Positions 17,833 through 24,937 of a stretch of DNA of 64,000 nt are shown piece by piece; the stretch's first letter is position 1, and each line of letters opens with the position of its first letter. This DNA is from Methanohalophilus halophilus. Its GTDB lineage: Archaea > Halobacteriota > Methanosarcinia > Methanosarcinales > Methanosarcinaceae. The notes under the pieces were generated by a model, which saw nothing but the letters and a program-made list of their open reading frames with translations, had not been told where the DNA came from and did no database searches. The stretch is from assembly GCF_001889405.1 (NCBI RefSeq), contig NZ_CP017921.1, forward strand, positions 572,057 through 636,056, read 5' to 3'. The position numbers and the translations under genes were made by a program.

Positions 17833-18845
17833 TATTGACCTACAAAATCAAGCATAATCGGGACTTTTCCGGACAACTCTTGAAAGCAAGGAGAATAGCC
17901 GAATATGTAGTAGCTCACAAACCGTCTTCTGCAAAATTAACTTCCAGGGATGTAAAGCATTTTGGGCTGAAATCTGTCATATCCAATCAGATTATCAGGA
18001 AATATGGACGGAATAAAAGAATAAAGAAAGTCAGTCGAGTAAATCTGATTATTCCAAATCAGGGCATACAGATTAAGGAAGATAACATCATCTATATTTC
18101 TTCTTTGAAGTTGAATCTCAAATATCAGTTTCCCGGTAACTTTGAGAAAATCAATCAGATAGAAATCAATCAAGAATATGCTTTTGTTTCTGTAACAATT
18201 CCTGAAAATACTGAATATGAACCTGAACACTGGCTGGGTGTGGACAGGAATACCACAGGACATGTAGTTGTTGCTGGTGAACCTGATAGTGGGAAGGTAC
18301 TGAAACTTGGAAAACATGCACAGCACACTCATAATAAATATAAAAATATCAGGAAGCGATTGCAGAAACAGGGTAAATACAGAAAGGTCAAACAGATTAA
18401 AAATCGGGAAAGCAGAATAGTTCGTGATTTAAATCACAAGATGAGCAGGAAAATTGTTGATACTGCCAAATCAAATAATAGCGGAATTAAACTTGAAAAA
18501 CTTAAAGGCATAAGGAAAAACCGCAAACATGCGAAATCATTCATGTACTCCTTGAACAGTTGGTCCTTCTATCAATTGCAAACAATGATAGAATACAAGG
18601 CCAGGCTGCTTGGAGTACCGGTTTCCTATATCGATCCGGCATATACTTCTCAGAAATGCAGCAGGTGTGGACATATTGGAGACAGGAATGGCAAAGTATT
18701 TGAGTGTCCTGCATGTGGACACATTGATCATGCGGATGTTAATGCAGCTTTCAATATTGCGTTATCTCCATGCATGAGTCAATCCAGTGCAGAAAGTGAT
18801 GTACTGGAAGGGAGTACTGATGCCCCTAAAGTGGCAATGGCTTGA
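17829..18845 (+). CDS. tnpB: TnpB RNA-guided endonuclease of the IS605 element
   Basis: A 338-residue TnpB. RuvC-like acidic residues are visible in order: D in WLGVDRNTTGH, E in IKLEKLKGI, and D in HADVNAAFN. A zinc ribbon of two CxxC pairs (CSRCGH and CPACGH) separates the last two. It is somewhat short compared with the typical 370-430 residues, with a reduced N-terminal region; the catalytic set is complete. The family cuts DNA guided by an RNA made from the element's right end, here expected to overlap the 3' end of the gene and the 18865-18885 hairpin. Confidence 0.9.
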   Translation: MILTYKIKHNRDFSGQLLKARRIAEYVVAHKPSSAKLTSRDVKHFGLKSVISNQIIRKYGRNKRIKKVSRVNLIIPNQGIQIKEDNIIYISSLKLNLKYQFPGNFEKINQIEINQEYAFVSVTIPENTEYEPEHWLGVDRNTTGHVVVAGEPDSGKVLKLGKHAQHTHNKYKNIRKRLQKQGKYRKVKQIKNRESRIVRDLNHKMSRKIVDTAKSNNSGIKLEKLKGIRKNRKHAKSFMYSLNSWSFYQLQTMIEYKARLLGVPVSYIDPAYTSQKCSRCGHIGDRNGKVFECPACGHIDHADVNAAFNIALSPCMSQSSAESDVLEGSTDAPKVAMA

Positions 18846-19164
18846 AAGCAGTCAACCACAGAACCCCACGGACTTTAGTCGTGGGAGTATGTCAGTAATC
18901 GAGGAAGGTGTGCTAATAAAAAAATTATTGTTTGTTAATACCAAATCTTTCCTCAAACAATTCTGCGATTTTATAGGAGAGGGTATTTAGATAGACGGTG
19001 CCCCAGAAAGCTACTACAATCGATCCTATCAAATTGAATAGCATGTCATCCATTGTATCATGAATACCATGCTGCACAAGAAAAGCGTCTATTCCAAGCA
19101 TCAATGCCAATTCATCGGTTATGAATTCCAGAATCTCCCAAAAAATTACACCTACTGAAAGGGT

Positions 19165-19300
19165 GAACTACACCACGCTTACGCATGGTGCTTCCTGCTT
19201 CATTCTTTGAACTTATGTTCACAAGTCCACAGGCTCTTCCCGTAGTTCCTACGGTGCTTCAAATGCCTATCAAATTCTGTTTATTTAAGGCAAACTTCTT
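19165..19300 (-). ncRNA. candidate right-end guide RNA (reRNA/omegaRNA) of the standalone TnpB
   Basis: In this family the guide RNA is transcribed from the 3' end of tnpB through the element's right end. Here that stretch carries two stable hairpins (19240-19254 and 19171-19190), and the guide segment would be host DNA just beyond about 19165. Position and structure fit; no expression evidence is available from sequence. Confidence 0.4.
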
Positions 19301-20380
19301 AATGTTGATTGCAGCATTGACATCTCTGTCATGAGATGCACCACAATCAGGACATTGCCATTGCCTATCTGCAAGTGTCAGGTCTTTATTGTAATATCCA
19401 CACACATTACAAATTTTAGTCGATGGCTCAAACTGCCCAATTCTCAAAATAGTTTTGCCATACCACTGTGCTTTATACTCCAACTTTGACACGAAAGAGC
19501 TCCATGAAGCATCAGAGATGGATTGAGCAAGACAATGATTTTTCAACATGCCGTTAACATTTAATGTTTCCAGTGCAATTGCTTGGTTCTCGCTTATCAA
19601 TCTGGAACTTAATTTATGCTGAAAATCATGTCTCTGATTGCTTATATTTTCATGAAGTTTTGCGATTGCTATCTTAACCTTTTCCCTGTTTTTCGAACCT
19701 TTTTGCTTTCGTGAAAGACGTTTGTGCAAGACTTTCAGTCTCTTGATTGACTTTTTCAAATTCGATGGATTTGCGATTTTGGTACCATCTGATATTATTA
19801 CAAAATCCTTGATACCTACATCTATACCCACCGTATTGTTTTCCGAAAATTCCGATTTTTTCGGGGTTTCCAGACCACTATCTACAAGAATACTAATGTA
19901 GTATTTTCCGGTAGGTGTGCGTGATACTGTAGCGGTTTTTAGGTCTCCATCTCCGTAGTGGCGGTGTAAAATAGTCTTGACGTTACCTATTTTCGGAAGG
20001 TATATCTTATTATTCTCAAAATCAACCTTGTAATTCTGAGGAACACTGTACGCCTGTACTGGATTTTTCTTTGATTTAAACTTGGGAAAACCCCTTTTCT
20101 CTCTGAAAAATCGTGTAAAGGCATTATCGAGATTGAGAGTAGCACCCTGCAATGACTGAGAATTAACGTCTTTGAGCCATTCGTGCTCTCCGTCTCTTTT
20201 CAAAATTGTAATTCCTTTATTCAGGTCAAACCTTGAGATTGATTTTCCATCCTGTTCATAGGATTTGATTTTGTTTTCCAAAGCCCAGTTATAGATGAAT
20301 CTACATGCACCAAAATGTTTATGGAACATTTCAATTTGGTTTTTGTTAGGATACATCCGGTATCGGTAGGCTTTCAGCAT
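19259..20380 (-). CDS. tnpB: TnpB RNA-guided endonuclease, standalone
   Basis: A 373-residue full-length TnpB from the ATG at 20380; an open frame continues upstream but the conserved N-terminus begins at MLKAYRYRMYPNKNQ. Order: N-terminal helix bundle with FIYNWALE, RuvC acid D in VGIDVGIKDF, a basic helix RLKVLHKRLSRKQKGS, E in IALETLNV, a zinc ribbon with CNVCGY and CPDCGA, and D in DRDVNAAINI. All catalytic and zinc residues are present, so it should be an active reRNA-guided nuclease. It is a different lineage from the tnpB at 17.8 kb. Confidence 0.93.
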   Translation of the reverse strand: MLKAYRYRMYPNKNQIEMFHKHFGACRFIYNWALENKIKSYEQDGKSISRFDLNKGITILKRDGEHEWLKDVNSQSLQGATLNLDNAFTRFFREKRGFPKFKSKKNPVQAYSVPQNYKVDFENNKIYLPKIGNVKTILHRHYGDGDLKTATVSRTPTGKYYISILVDSGLETPKKSEFSENNTVGIDVGIKDFVIISDGTKIANPSNLKKSIKRLKVLHKRLSRKQKGSKNREKVKIAIAKLHENISNQRHDFQHKLSSRLISENQAIALETLNVNGMLKNHCLAQSISDASWSSFVSKLEYKAQWYGKTILRIGQFEPSTKICNVCGYYNKDLTLADRQWQCPDCGASHDRDVNAAINIKKFALNKQNLIGI

Positions 20381-20528
20381 GCAATTAACAATTGGACTTA
20401 ACATTATATATATTTTGTACCAGATGCACGGTGTGTAGAATATGAAAGGTGGAACCATTGGTAATATAAGCAAAAAAGTTACCCAATACATCCATAATCA
20501 GGGTAAAAGTGACGCTTACATATCCAAC

Positions 20529-20551
20529 GTTTCATTTCAAAGAAATGAAAC
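20529..20551. repeat. perfect 10-bp hairpin, function unknown
   Basis: GTTTCATTTC-AAA-GAAATGAAAC forms a perfect inverted repeat with a 3-nt loop at the upstream edge of the broken membrane-protein gene. It could be an old terminator or the scar of an element end. The remaining DNA to 20860 holds no gene; GGAGAGGATG ahead of 20863 is the ribosome binding site of the next gene. Confidence 0.4.
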
Positions 20552-20862
20552 TTCCATTAAATCTCTGATTTGATGAGATGCGAAAGACATAGGGTTTTTA
20601 CGCTACCTTTATAAATTTATATTCTTTTTGCAAGTTTAGAATGTTTACAACCTGACAGATTTCCACAACTAACGTTCAGGTGGATATGTCAGCAGATGTC
20701 GCAGAATGCCTTTTTCACAGAGAAACTGGATTTGGAATACCTTAGCATAGCAGGTTTTTCCCTGCCTGTCTATTTTGACGTAACTTCGAACGAACTCGAA
20801 CCTTAGACAATTTTTTAATACCTGCCGGTACATCTATTGTATGGAACAAAGGAGAGGATGAA

Positions 20863-21612
20863 ATGTCCCCGGAAAATAATAAAGATAAATTATACTACAT
20901 CACCATTGCACTTACAATAGTCCTGGTGCTAATGGCAGCCACGTTGTATGCGGGATCGGTCGGCGGATCAGACACAGATTCAGAAAATACTCTGCAGATG
21001 AATGGAAATGCAGAAATGATGGTTGTGCCCGATACTGCAACCCTGAACATTGGTGCAGAGATTATGGCTACCACCGCAGAAGAAGCGAGTCAGGAGAATG
21101 CAGCTATCATGAATGCGGTTATCGAGGAACTTAAAGGTCTCGGTCTGGAAGAGAAAGATATCCGTACATCACGTGTTTCTGTGAGACCTGAGTACAACTA
21201 TGCAGAAAGCACACGAACGATTGAAGGGTATTCGGCTTCCAATAGTGTGCAGATTACCACTACAAACCTCGATATCCTCGGAGAGATTATTGACAGGTCT
21301 GCATCTGCAGGAGCAAATCAGATCGGAGGAATTTCTTTTAGTGTGTCTGATGAAAAACAGAAAGAAGTACATGAAGACCTGATCACTGAAGCTGTGGCCG
21401 ACGCATCGTCAAAAGCTGAAATCCTGGCTGAGAATCTGGGCGTGGAGATCATAGGTGTTAAGTCATCATCGATATCCGATGGTACACAGCCAAGAACATA
21501 TTATGAGGAAAGTGTGGCAATGGATGCTGCTACTGAAAAACCGGCAACACCTATTGAGCCAGGAGAGTCTAAGATATCGATGTCAGTGCAGGTTACATAT
21601 ATTGTTCAATAA
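20863..21612 (+). CDS. SIMPL (DUF541) domain protein
   Basis: A 249-residue exported or membrane-anchored protein: a short basic N-terminus, one hydrophobic segment (about 9-29) and then a single SIMPL/DUF541 domain. Family motifs are NGNAEMMVVPDTATL, IRTSRVSVRPEY, GYSASNSVQI and GANQIGGISFSV, ending in a beta strand SMSVQVTYIV. SIMPL proteins (BP26 type) are periplasmic or extracytoplasmic in bacteria, form multimers and are linked to stress tolerance; the archaeal role is unknown. The start is preceded by a strong GGAGAGGATG site. Appears to be a single gene. Confidence 0.9.
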   Translation: MSPENNKDKLYYITIALTIVLVLMAATLYAGSVGGSDTDSENTLQMNGNAEMMVVPDTATLNIGAEIMATTAEEASQENAAIMNAVIEELKGLGLEEKDIRTSRVSVRPEYNYAESTRTIEGYSASNSVQITTTNLDILGEIIDRSASAGANQIGGISFSVSDEKQKEVHEDLITEAVADASSKAEILAENLGVEIIGVKSSSISDGTQPRTYYEESVAMDAATEKPATPIEPGESKISMSVQVTYIVQ

Positions 21613-21786
21613 AATTTTTGAGAAATTGATTAGAACTGCCACAAAAAGCAAAAGTCCGGGAGTTGTAGAATGGCGAATTTGCTTTCTACAATCTTCCGGG
21701 GTAACTATTATTTTAAGAAGGATGGGGAGAAAAGATACTCCGATAAGGGCTCTGCAGATTCCTCTAACTTTCACTGGTACATTTTC

Positions 21787-22806
21787 TCATAAGAGGTCAT
21801 ATTTTGCAACCATTGCTTTTGTAATATCCATCGCAGAATATCCCATTCCTGCCAGATCCAGAAGTGCCTGGGAAGTAGATACGATACGAACACCCTCTAT
21901 TTCCAGAGTGTTCTGGAAAACTTCTCTGTCAGGCCTATAGATTATCGCCTTTATACTATTTGCCGGAGAGGATTCGAATAATTCTCTAAAATAATCTATA
22001 TACTCATCATTCAGGTATAAGTAAACTGCATCATTACGTACGCTGTAACCGGCATACAAAGCAGCTGCCGTGTATGAAGTAAAGCCGACTGGTATGTTGT
22101 GCTGCATTGAAAATGCCCGGGTAATTTCCCTTGCTGCATGCATAGATTCACTGAAGGGAATCTGGATTTCGCAACTTTTAAGGTTGGTTAGAGGACGTTC
22201 CCAAGCAATACCATTTAGCAGTTTATCGACATTAGAAATACTTACACGGTTGTTTTCCTTTTTCACAATATTCTGCTGAATAAGTGCCTGGATTGTTTTG
22301 TGCGCCCAGCCGTACGATATATCTTCACCAATTGCCAACTGCCGGATTGAAGTTTTCTTTTCTTTCAAAAGGCGGGATACTATTTTCCATGATTTGGCCG
22401 AAGTAATTCGATGGTTGCTGGGTTTGGACTGTTTTTCAGTGGCGAGTTTAATAGACCAGGGAAGTTTTACCATGGTGATGTCCAATTGGTCCATAAGCCG
22501 TTTTTCTCGTTCAGGAAAGGATTTGGCGGCAATAACCAATTGTATTTCTTTTGGGAATTTGCTTTTTAAACAGAAATCCCGAAGAAGATTTAATCTTGCA
22601 ATAACGTCTACAGTGGCTTTCGATTTAACCCCAATAAAATAGATAGTGTTATTTTCTTCTACTATTAGATCAGGATAGATAGGAAGATCCATTGCAATAT
22701 TTTCGCTTAAAGTAGTGATGTCGGTATGGAGGGATTGTGGTGAAATATCCAGGTCTTTGCGGATATGGTTTTGCACGTTGTTCCAATCAGTAGTTTCTGC
22801 ACTCAT
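21787..22806 (-). CDS. AbiEi-like regulator with N-terminal nuclease-like domain
   Basis: A 339-residue protein in three parts. Residues about 40-105 look like a PD-(D/E)xK fold core: PDLIVEENN then YFIGVKSKA, but the expected acidic residue before V-K is glycine (G59), so the site is probably inactive. Residues about 130-190 are a winged helix (IRQLAIGEDISYGWAHKTI). Residues 200-335 resemble the AbiEi antitoxin C-terminal region (TAAALYAGY, VRIVSTSQALLDLAGMG). AbiEi proteins are DNA-binding antitoxins that repress their own promoter; a perfect palindrome sits 8 bp upstream of this start. A cognate AbiEii-like nucleotidyltransferase is not adjacent, though one lies 190 bp upstream with its own regulator. 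Confidence 0.6.
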   Translation of the reverse strand: MSAETTDWNNVQNHIRKDLDISPQSLHTDITTLSENIAMDLPIYPDLIVEENNTIYFIGVKSKATVDVIARLNLLRDFCLKSKFPKEIQLVIAAKSFPEREKRLMDQLDITMVKLPWSIKLATEKQSKPSNHRITSAKSWKIVSRLLKEKKTSIRQLAIGEDISYGWAHKTIQALIQQNIVKKENNRVSISNVDKLLNGIAWERPLTNLKSCEIQIPFSESMHAAREITRAFSMQHNIPVGFTSYTAAALYAGYSVRNDAVYLYLNDEYIDYFRELFESSPANSIKAIIYRPDREVFQNTLEIEGVRIVSTSQALLDLAGMGYSAMDITKAMVAKYDLL

Positions 22807-22813
22807 CTGTAAC

Positions 22814-22831
22814 TATCACTATATAGTGATA
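22814..22831 (-). promoter_or_regulatory. palindromic operator candidate of the AbiEi-like gene
   Basis: TATCACTATATAGTGATA is a perfect 18-bp palindrome ending 8 bp before the gene start. A TATA-like TTTATATAG lies just upstream of it on the minus strand (about 22832-22840), so the palindrome would sit at the transcription start, the usual place for an archaeal repressor site. A half-site-like ATCAGTGAT recurs about 20 bp further away. Confidence 0.6.
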
Positions 22832-22914
22832 CCTATATAAACCTATCAGTGATAATCCCATATTCCCAGATAAAAGAAATATTTGCATGCACACGCATAA
22901 TCAACATACGAGTG
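22832..22914 (+). repeat. copy of the DUF234-ATPase upstream region
   Basis: From TATATAAACCTATCAGTGATAAT to ATAATCAACATACGA this stretch resembles the plus-strand leader of the ATPase gene at 24.84-24.92 kb and the leader of its remnant at 44.6 kb (shared: ATATAAAC-TATCAGTGATAAT, TTCCAGAT-A, AT-ATCAA-ATACGA). No ATPase coding sequence follows; an IS remnant does. It suggests a lost third copy. Confidence 0.45.
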
Positions 22915-22927
22915 ATAGTACCATGGA

Positions 22928-22969
22928 GCAGAGAAAGTCTATAAACTTTAGTCTTGGAAGTATGTCAGT
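22928..22969 (+). mobile_element. 42-bp IS200/IS605 end remnant
   Basis: GCAGAGAAAG matches the left edge of the IS at 17319-17328, and AACTTTAGTCTTGGAAGTATGTCAGT matches its right edge at 18871-18896 with few differences. The two ends are joined with the whole interior missing. It lies between the AbiEi-like and nucleotidyltransferase genes. Confidence 0.6.
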
Positions 22970-22995
22970 TTCAAAAAACAGATAGTGAAATATCT

Positions 22996-23835
22996 TCACC
23001 TATATCTTGTATTTTGATCATGGCCTTCATCTGGTTTCAATGAAAATATTCCCTGCTTATCCTTAAGCACAACCCCTTGTTTAATAAGTTTATCAAGTAT
23101 GACCTCTACATCATTTTGATCAAGCCCATCACTAATTTCAGATATTTGCCTGGGGCTCATACTCAACCTTTCTTTGATAAAACCGATAAGCATATCTTCT
23201 TCCGCAATGTCATGCAGTCTTGCAACGATCGGATGAGTTATATGATATTTATCAAAGAAGTCTTCCACTCCATCAAAAAAGAATGCCATCCAGGCATAAT
23301 CATTTTGTTTATGCTCGTTTTGCCAGAAAAATTCTTTTTCTATTATATCAAAGTCCAGAACTTTGCTAAATAACGAATACATATCTTCCTGGTCTCTTTC
23401 TCTTGTTGTTATCGACTTAAAAACAAAAATATCCTCCGGGCATATCATATAAACAGAAACATGTTCCATTTTCAAGAGTTGAATAGAACGCTCTATCATG
23501 CCATCTGACAGCCGAAGTCCTCCACAAATAACATTAACAAAGATATCCCATCGAAACCCATCAGTATTTTCGAGTATCGAATTTGCTTCCATTTGTTTGT
23601 ATGGACCACGAACTACAGGAATGAAATAATTTAGCGACTGCAGTGCTGTTACAATAAGACCCAATTCATGGTTAGACCTTACCACGACATCAATATCTTT
23701 GGTAGCAGCTTTATATTTTTGAAAACTCATTGAGCCACCACCAATAAGATAGAGGGTTATATGTTCGTCCAATACCTCATTGAGTTTTTCAAATTCTTTT
23801 TGTAAATATTGTTTATCAAATAATTTTGAGACCAT
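22996..23835 (-). CDS. nucleotidyltransferase-fold protein, DUF6036-like
   Basis: A 279-residue protein. The N-terminal half has the minimal nucleotidyltransferase pattern of AbiEii/DUF6036 proteins: LIGGGSMSFQ (31-40) followed by KDIDVVV with two aspartates (D47, D49). A helical middle contains FKSITTRERDQEDM, a motif shared with AbiEii-type proteins (K...R.KD..D). The last 70 residues look like a small winged helix (MSPRQISEISDGLDQNDVE). It starts 13 bp after the winged-helix regulator gene and is surely in its operon. By analogy with AbiE it could be the toxin, transferring nucleotides to tRNA or protein; that is inference. Confidence 0.7.
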   Translation of the reverse strand: MVSKLFDKQYLQKEFEKLNEVLDEHITLYLIGGGSMSFQKYKAATKDIDVVVRSNHELGLIVTALQSLNYFIPVVRGPYKQMEANSILENTDGFRWDIFVNVICGGLRLSDGMIERSIQLLKMEHVSVYMICPEDIFVFKSITTRERDQEDMYSLFSKVLDFDIIEKEFFWQNEHKQNDYAWMAFFFDGVEDFFDKYHITHPIVARLHDIAEEDMLIGFIKERLSMSPRQISEISDGLDQNDVEVILDKLIKQGVVLKDKQGIFSLKPDEGHDQNTRYR

Positions 23836-23848
23836 GTATATGCACTCC

Positions 23849-24766
23849 TTATTGTATATCTTTTACCAAGTCGATGAATTCGCTCCATGGAAGAAGAAAA
23901 CTACTATTTTTTTCCTTATCCTGTAAATATTCCTGAAGGATTTTAGCATGATCTTCCATATCATACATTTTACCAAATTTTACCAGTCCTGCAGAACCTG
24001 TTTTTAAGTAAAGGGCCAACGCATAAGAATTATATATTGAACTATGGGGATCTATCAAGATCGTGTGAAGCACGTAATCTTCAACTTTAAGATCTCTTTT
24101 ACTGTAAAAATAATATCCCATGTCACTTATGACCTTCAGACTATATTTTGGAAATATACTCATTGCAGTAGGTTGTATCGATTCTTTTTTCACCGGATTA
24201 TCTGAATTAATAAAATCGGTATCGATTTTGAACAAAAATTCCGGCCCTCTTTGCCAGATCAAAACAGCATTTGGAGAAATCTCTTTCAGGATTTTATTTG
24301 TCCTATATTTCCAATAGTTATCAACAAATCTTCTAATAAAAGAATGCCGTTCACTAAAAAAATATTTCTTGTTTTTTTGCAGGATTATTCCATATTTTGT
24401 GAGTTCTTCAATGGCAGATGCCACCGTTTTTCTATTCAATCCGGTTTTTGTAACAACATCACTGATCGAACATGAATTATTCAAAACTGCCAGAATATGT
24501 AGTGCTGAATTTGTAAGGATTTTTTTTAGTGGCAGACGAGGATATTCAATGAGGATATCCTCCAATGACCTAGAATGCAGTGATTCAGAACGAGTTACGT
24601 AGGTATACCGGCCTTGATTTTGTTTTACAACAAAACCGTCTTCAACGAGTGAATTTATGGATTTGGAAATTGTGGAATGATCCAGATTCAGAAGTGTTGA
24701 TAACTCGGATATGGATCTCGAATGAGTTAGATGTTTGAATATTTGTATTTTAGTTAAATTCAGCAT
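23849..24766 (-). CDS. tandem winged-helix regulator paired with the nucleotidyltransferase
   Basis: A 305-residue protein with two winged helices: residues about 5-60 (ISELSTLLNLDHSTISKSI) and 85-140 (ISDVVTKTGLNRKTVASAI), followed by a 160-residue C-terminal domain of unclear type with FVDNYWKYRTN, VLIWQRGPEFLFK and LHTILIDPHSS. The layout is that of an autoregulating antitoxin. It is first in a two-gene operon with the DUF6036-like gene, behind an inverted repeat overlapping the TATA region (24781-24806). A decayed copy of its promoter and start occurs at 14.55 kb. Proposed as the antitoxin of a type IV AbiE-like module; not proven. Confidence 0.65.
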   Translation of the reverse strand: MLNLTKIQIFKHLTHSRSISELSTLLNLDHSTISKSINSLVEDGFVVKQNQGRYTYVTRSESLHSRSLEDILIEYPRLPLKKILTNSALHILAVLNNSCSISDVVTKTGLNRKTVASAIEELTKYGIILQKNKKYFFSERHSFIRRFVDNYWKYRTNKILKEISPNAVLIWQRGPEFLFKIDTDFINSDNPVKKESIQPTAMSIFPKYSLKVISDMGYYFYSKRDLKVEDYVLHTILIDPHSSIYNSYALALYLKTGSAGLVKFGKMYDMEDHAKILQEYLQDKEKNSSFLLPWSEFIDLVKDIQ

Positions 24767-24780
24767 TATGGGTATATTTG

Positions 24781-24806
24781 TTCACATGTTATTTATATCA
24801 TGTGAA
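24781..24806 (-). promoter_or_regulatory. inverted-repeat operator of the winged-helix/nucleotidyltransferase operon
   Basis: TTCACATG (24781-24788) and CATGTGAA (24799-24806) are perfect 8-bp arms separated by 10 bp holding a TATA-like ATATAAAT (minus strand). The site is 15-40 bp before the gene start, so a bound protein would block transcription. The same arrangement recurs at 14547-14578. Confidence 0.6.
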
Positions 24807-24937
24807 TAAAATTGGACATTTTATCGCTCAGGGTGTAGTGACACTATATAAACTTATCAGTGATAATACTCTTTCCAGATTCAGAAAAATCTCCAGCCAC
24901 AAACATTATCAATATACGAAACACAATCATAATAAAC

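Larger units (their letters stand above)
17319..18896 (+). mobile_element. IS200/IS605-family insertion sequence with tnpA and tnpB
   Basis: Left end: hairpin CCCATGAG-TTCA-CTCATGGG at 17329-17348. Right end: imperfect hairpin CCCAC-G-GACT-TT-AGTC-GTGGG at 18865-18885, then AGTATGTCAGT. Subterminal hairpins, absence of terminal inverted repeats, and a tnpA-tnpB gene pair overlapping by 4 bp define the family. Boundaries are estimated by comparing with a 42-bp remnant at 22928-22969 that shares both edges. The element looks intact and possibly active. Confidence 0.85.
19165..20411 (-). mobile_element. IS1341-type (tnpB-only) IS200/IS605-family element
   Basis: The element contains a single minus-strand tnpB and no tnpA. 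Its right end (low coordinates here) has hairpins CACCACGC/GCATGGTG with loop TTAC (19171-19190, one mismatch) and CCGTAG-TTC-CTACGG (19240-19254). The element splits a membrane-protein gene. The boundaries are approximate, set by where the reading frame of the host gene resumes on each side. Without tnpA it would depend on a TnpA in trans, such as the one encoded 1.5 kb away. Confidence 0.75.
18925..20531 (-). pseudogene. YjdF/DUF2238-like membrane protein gene split by a TnpB element
   Basis: Two minus-strand pieces flank the second IS. The C-terminal piece (18925-19165) reads SVGVIFWEILEFITDEL, a loop, HDTMDDMLFNLIGSIVVAF and ends FEERFGINKQ. The N-terminal piece (20412-20531) reads TFTLIMDVLGNFFAYI then FHILHTVHLV. 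Together they match the order of the small multi-span DUF2238/YjdF family (D-x-x-GN; LH; E-x-x-E; DTMxD). An in-frame TGA at 20534-20532 lies upstream of the N-terminal piece, so the gene also lost its start or was already broken. Family assignment is by pattern only. Confidence 0.6.

Noticed and set aside
19259-20491. Longer TnpB start at 20491
   Set aside because: The extra 37 residues are hydrophobic and lie in host-gene sequence outside the element; the family N-terminus starts at 20380.
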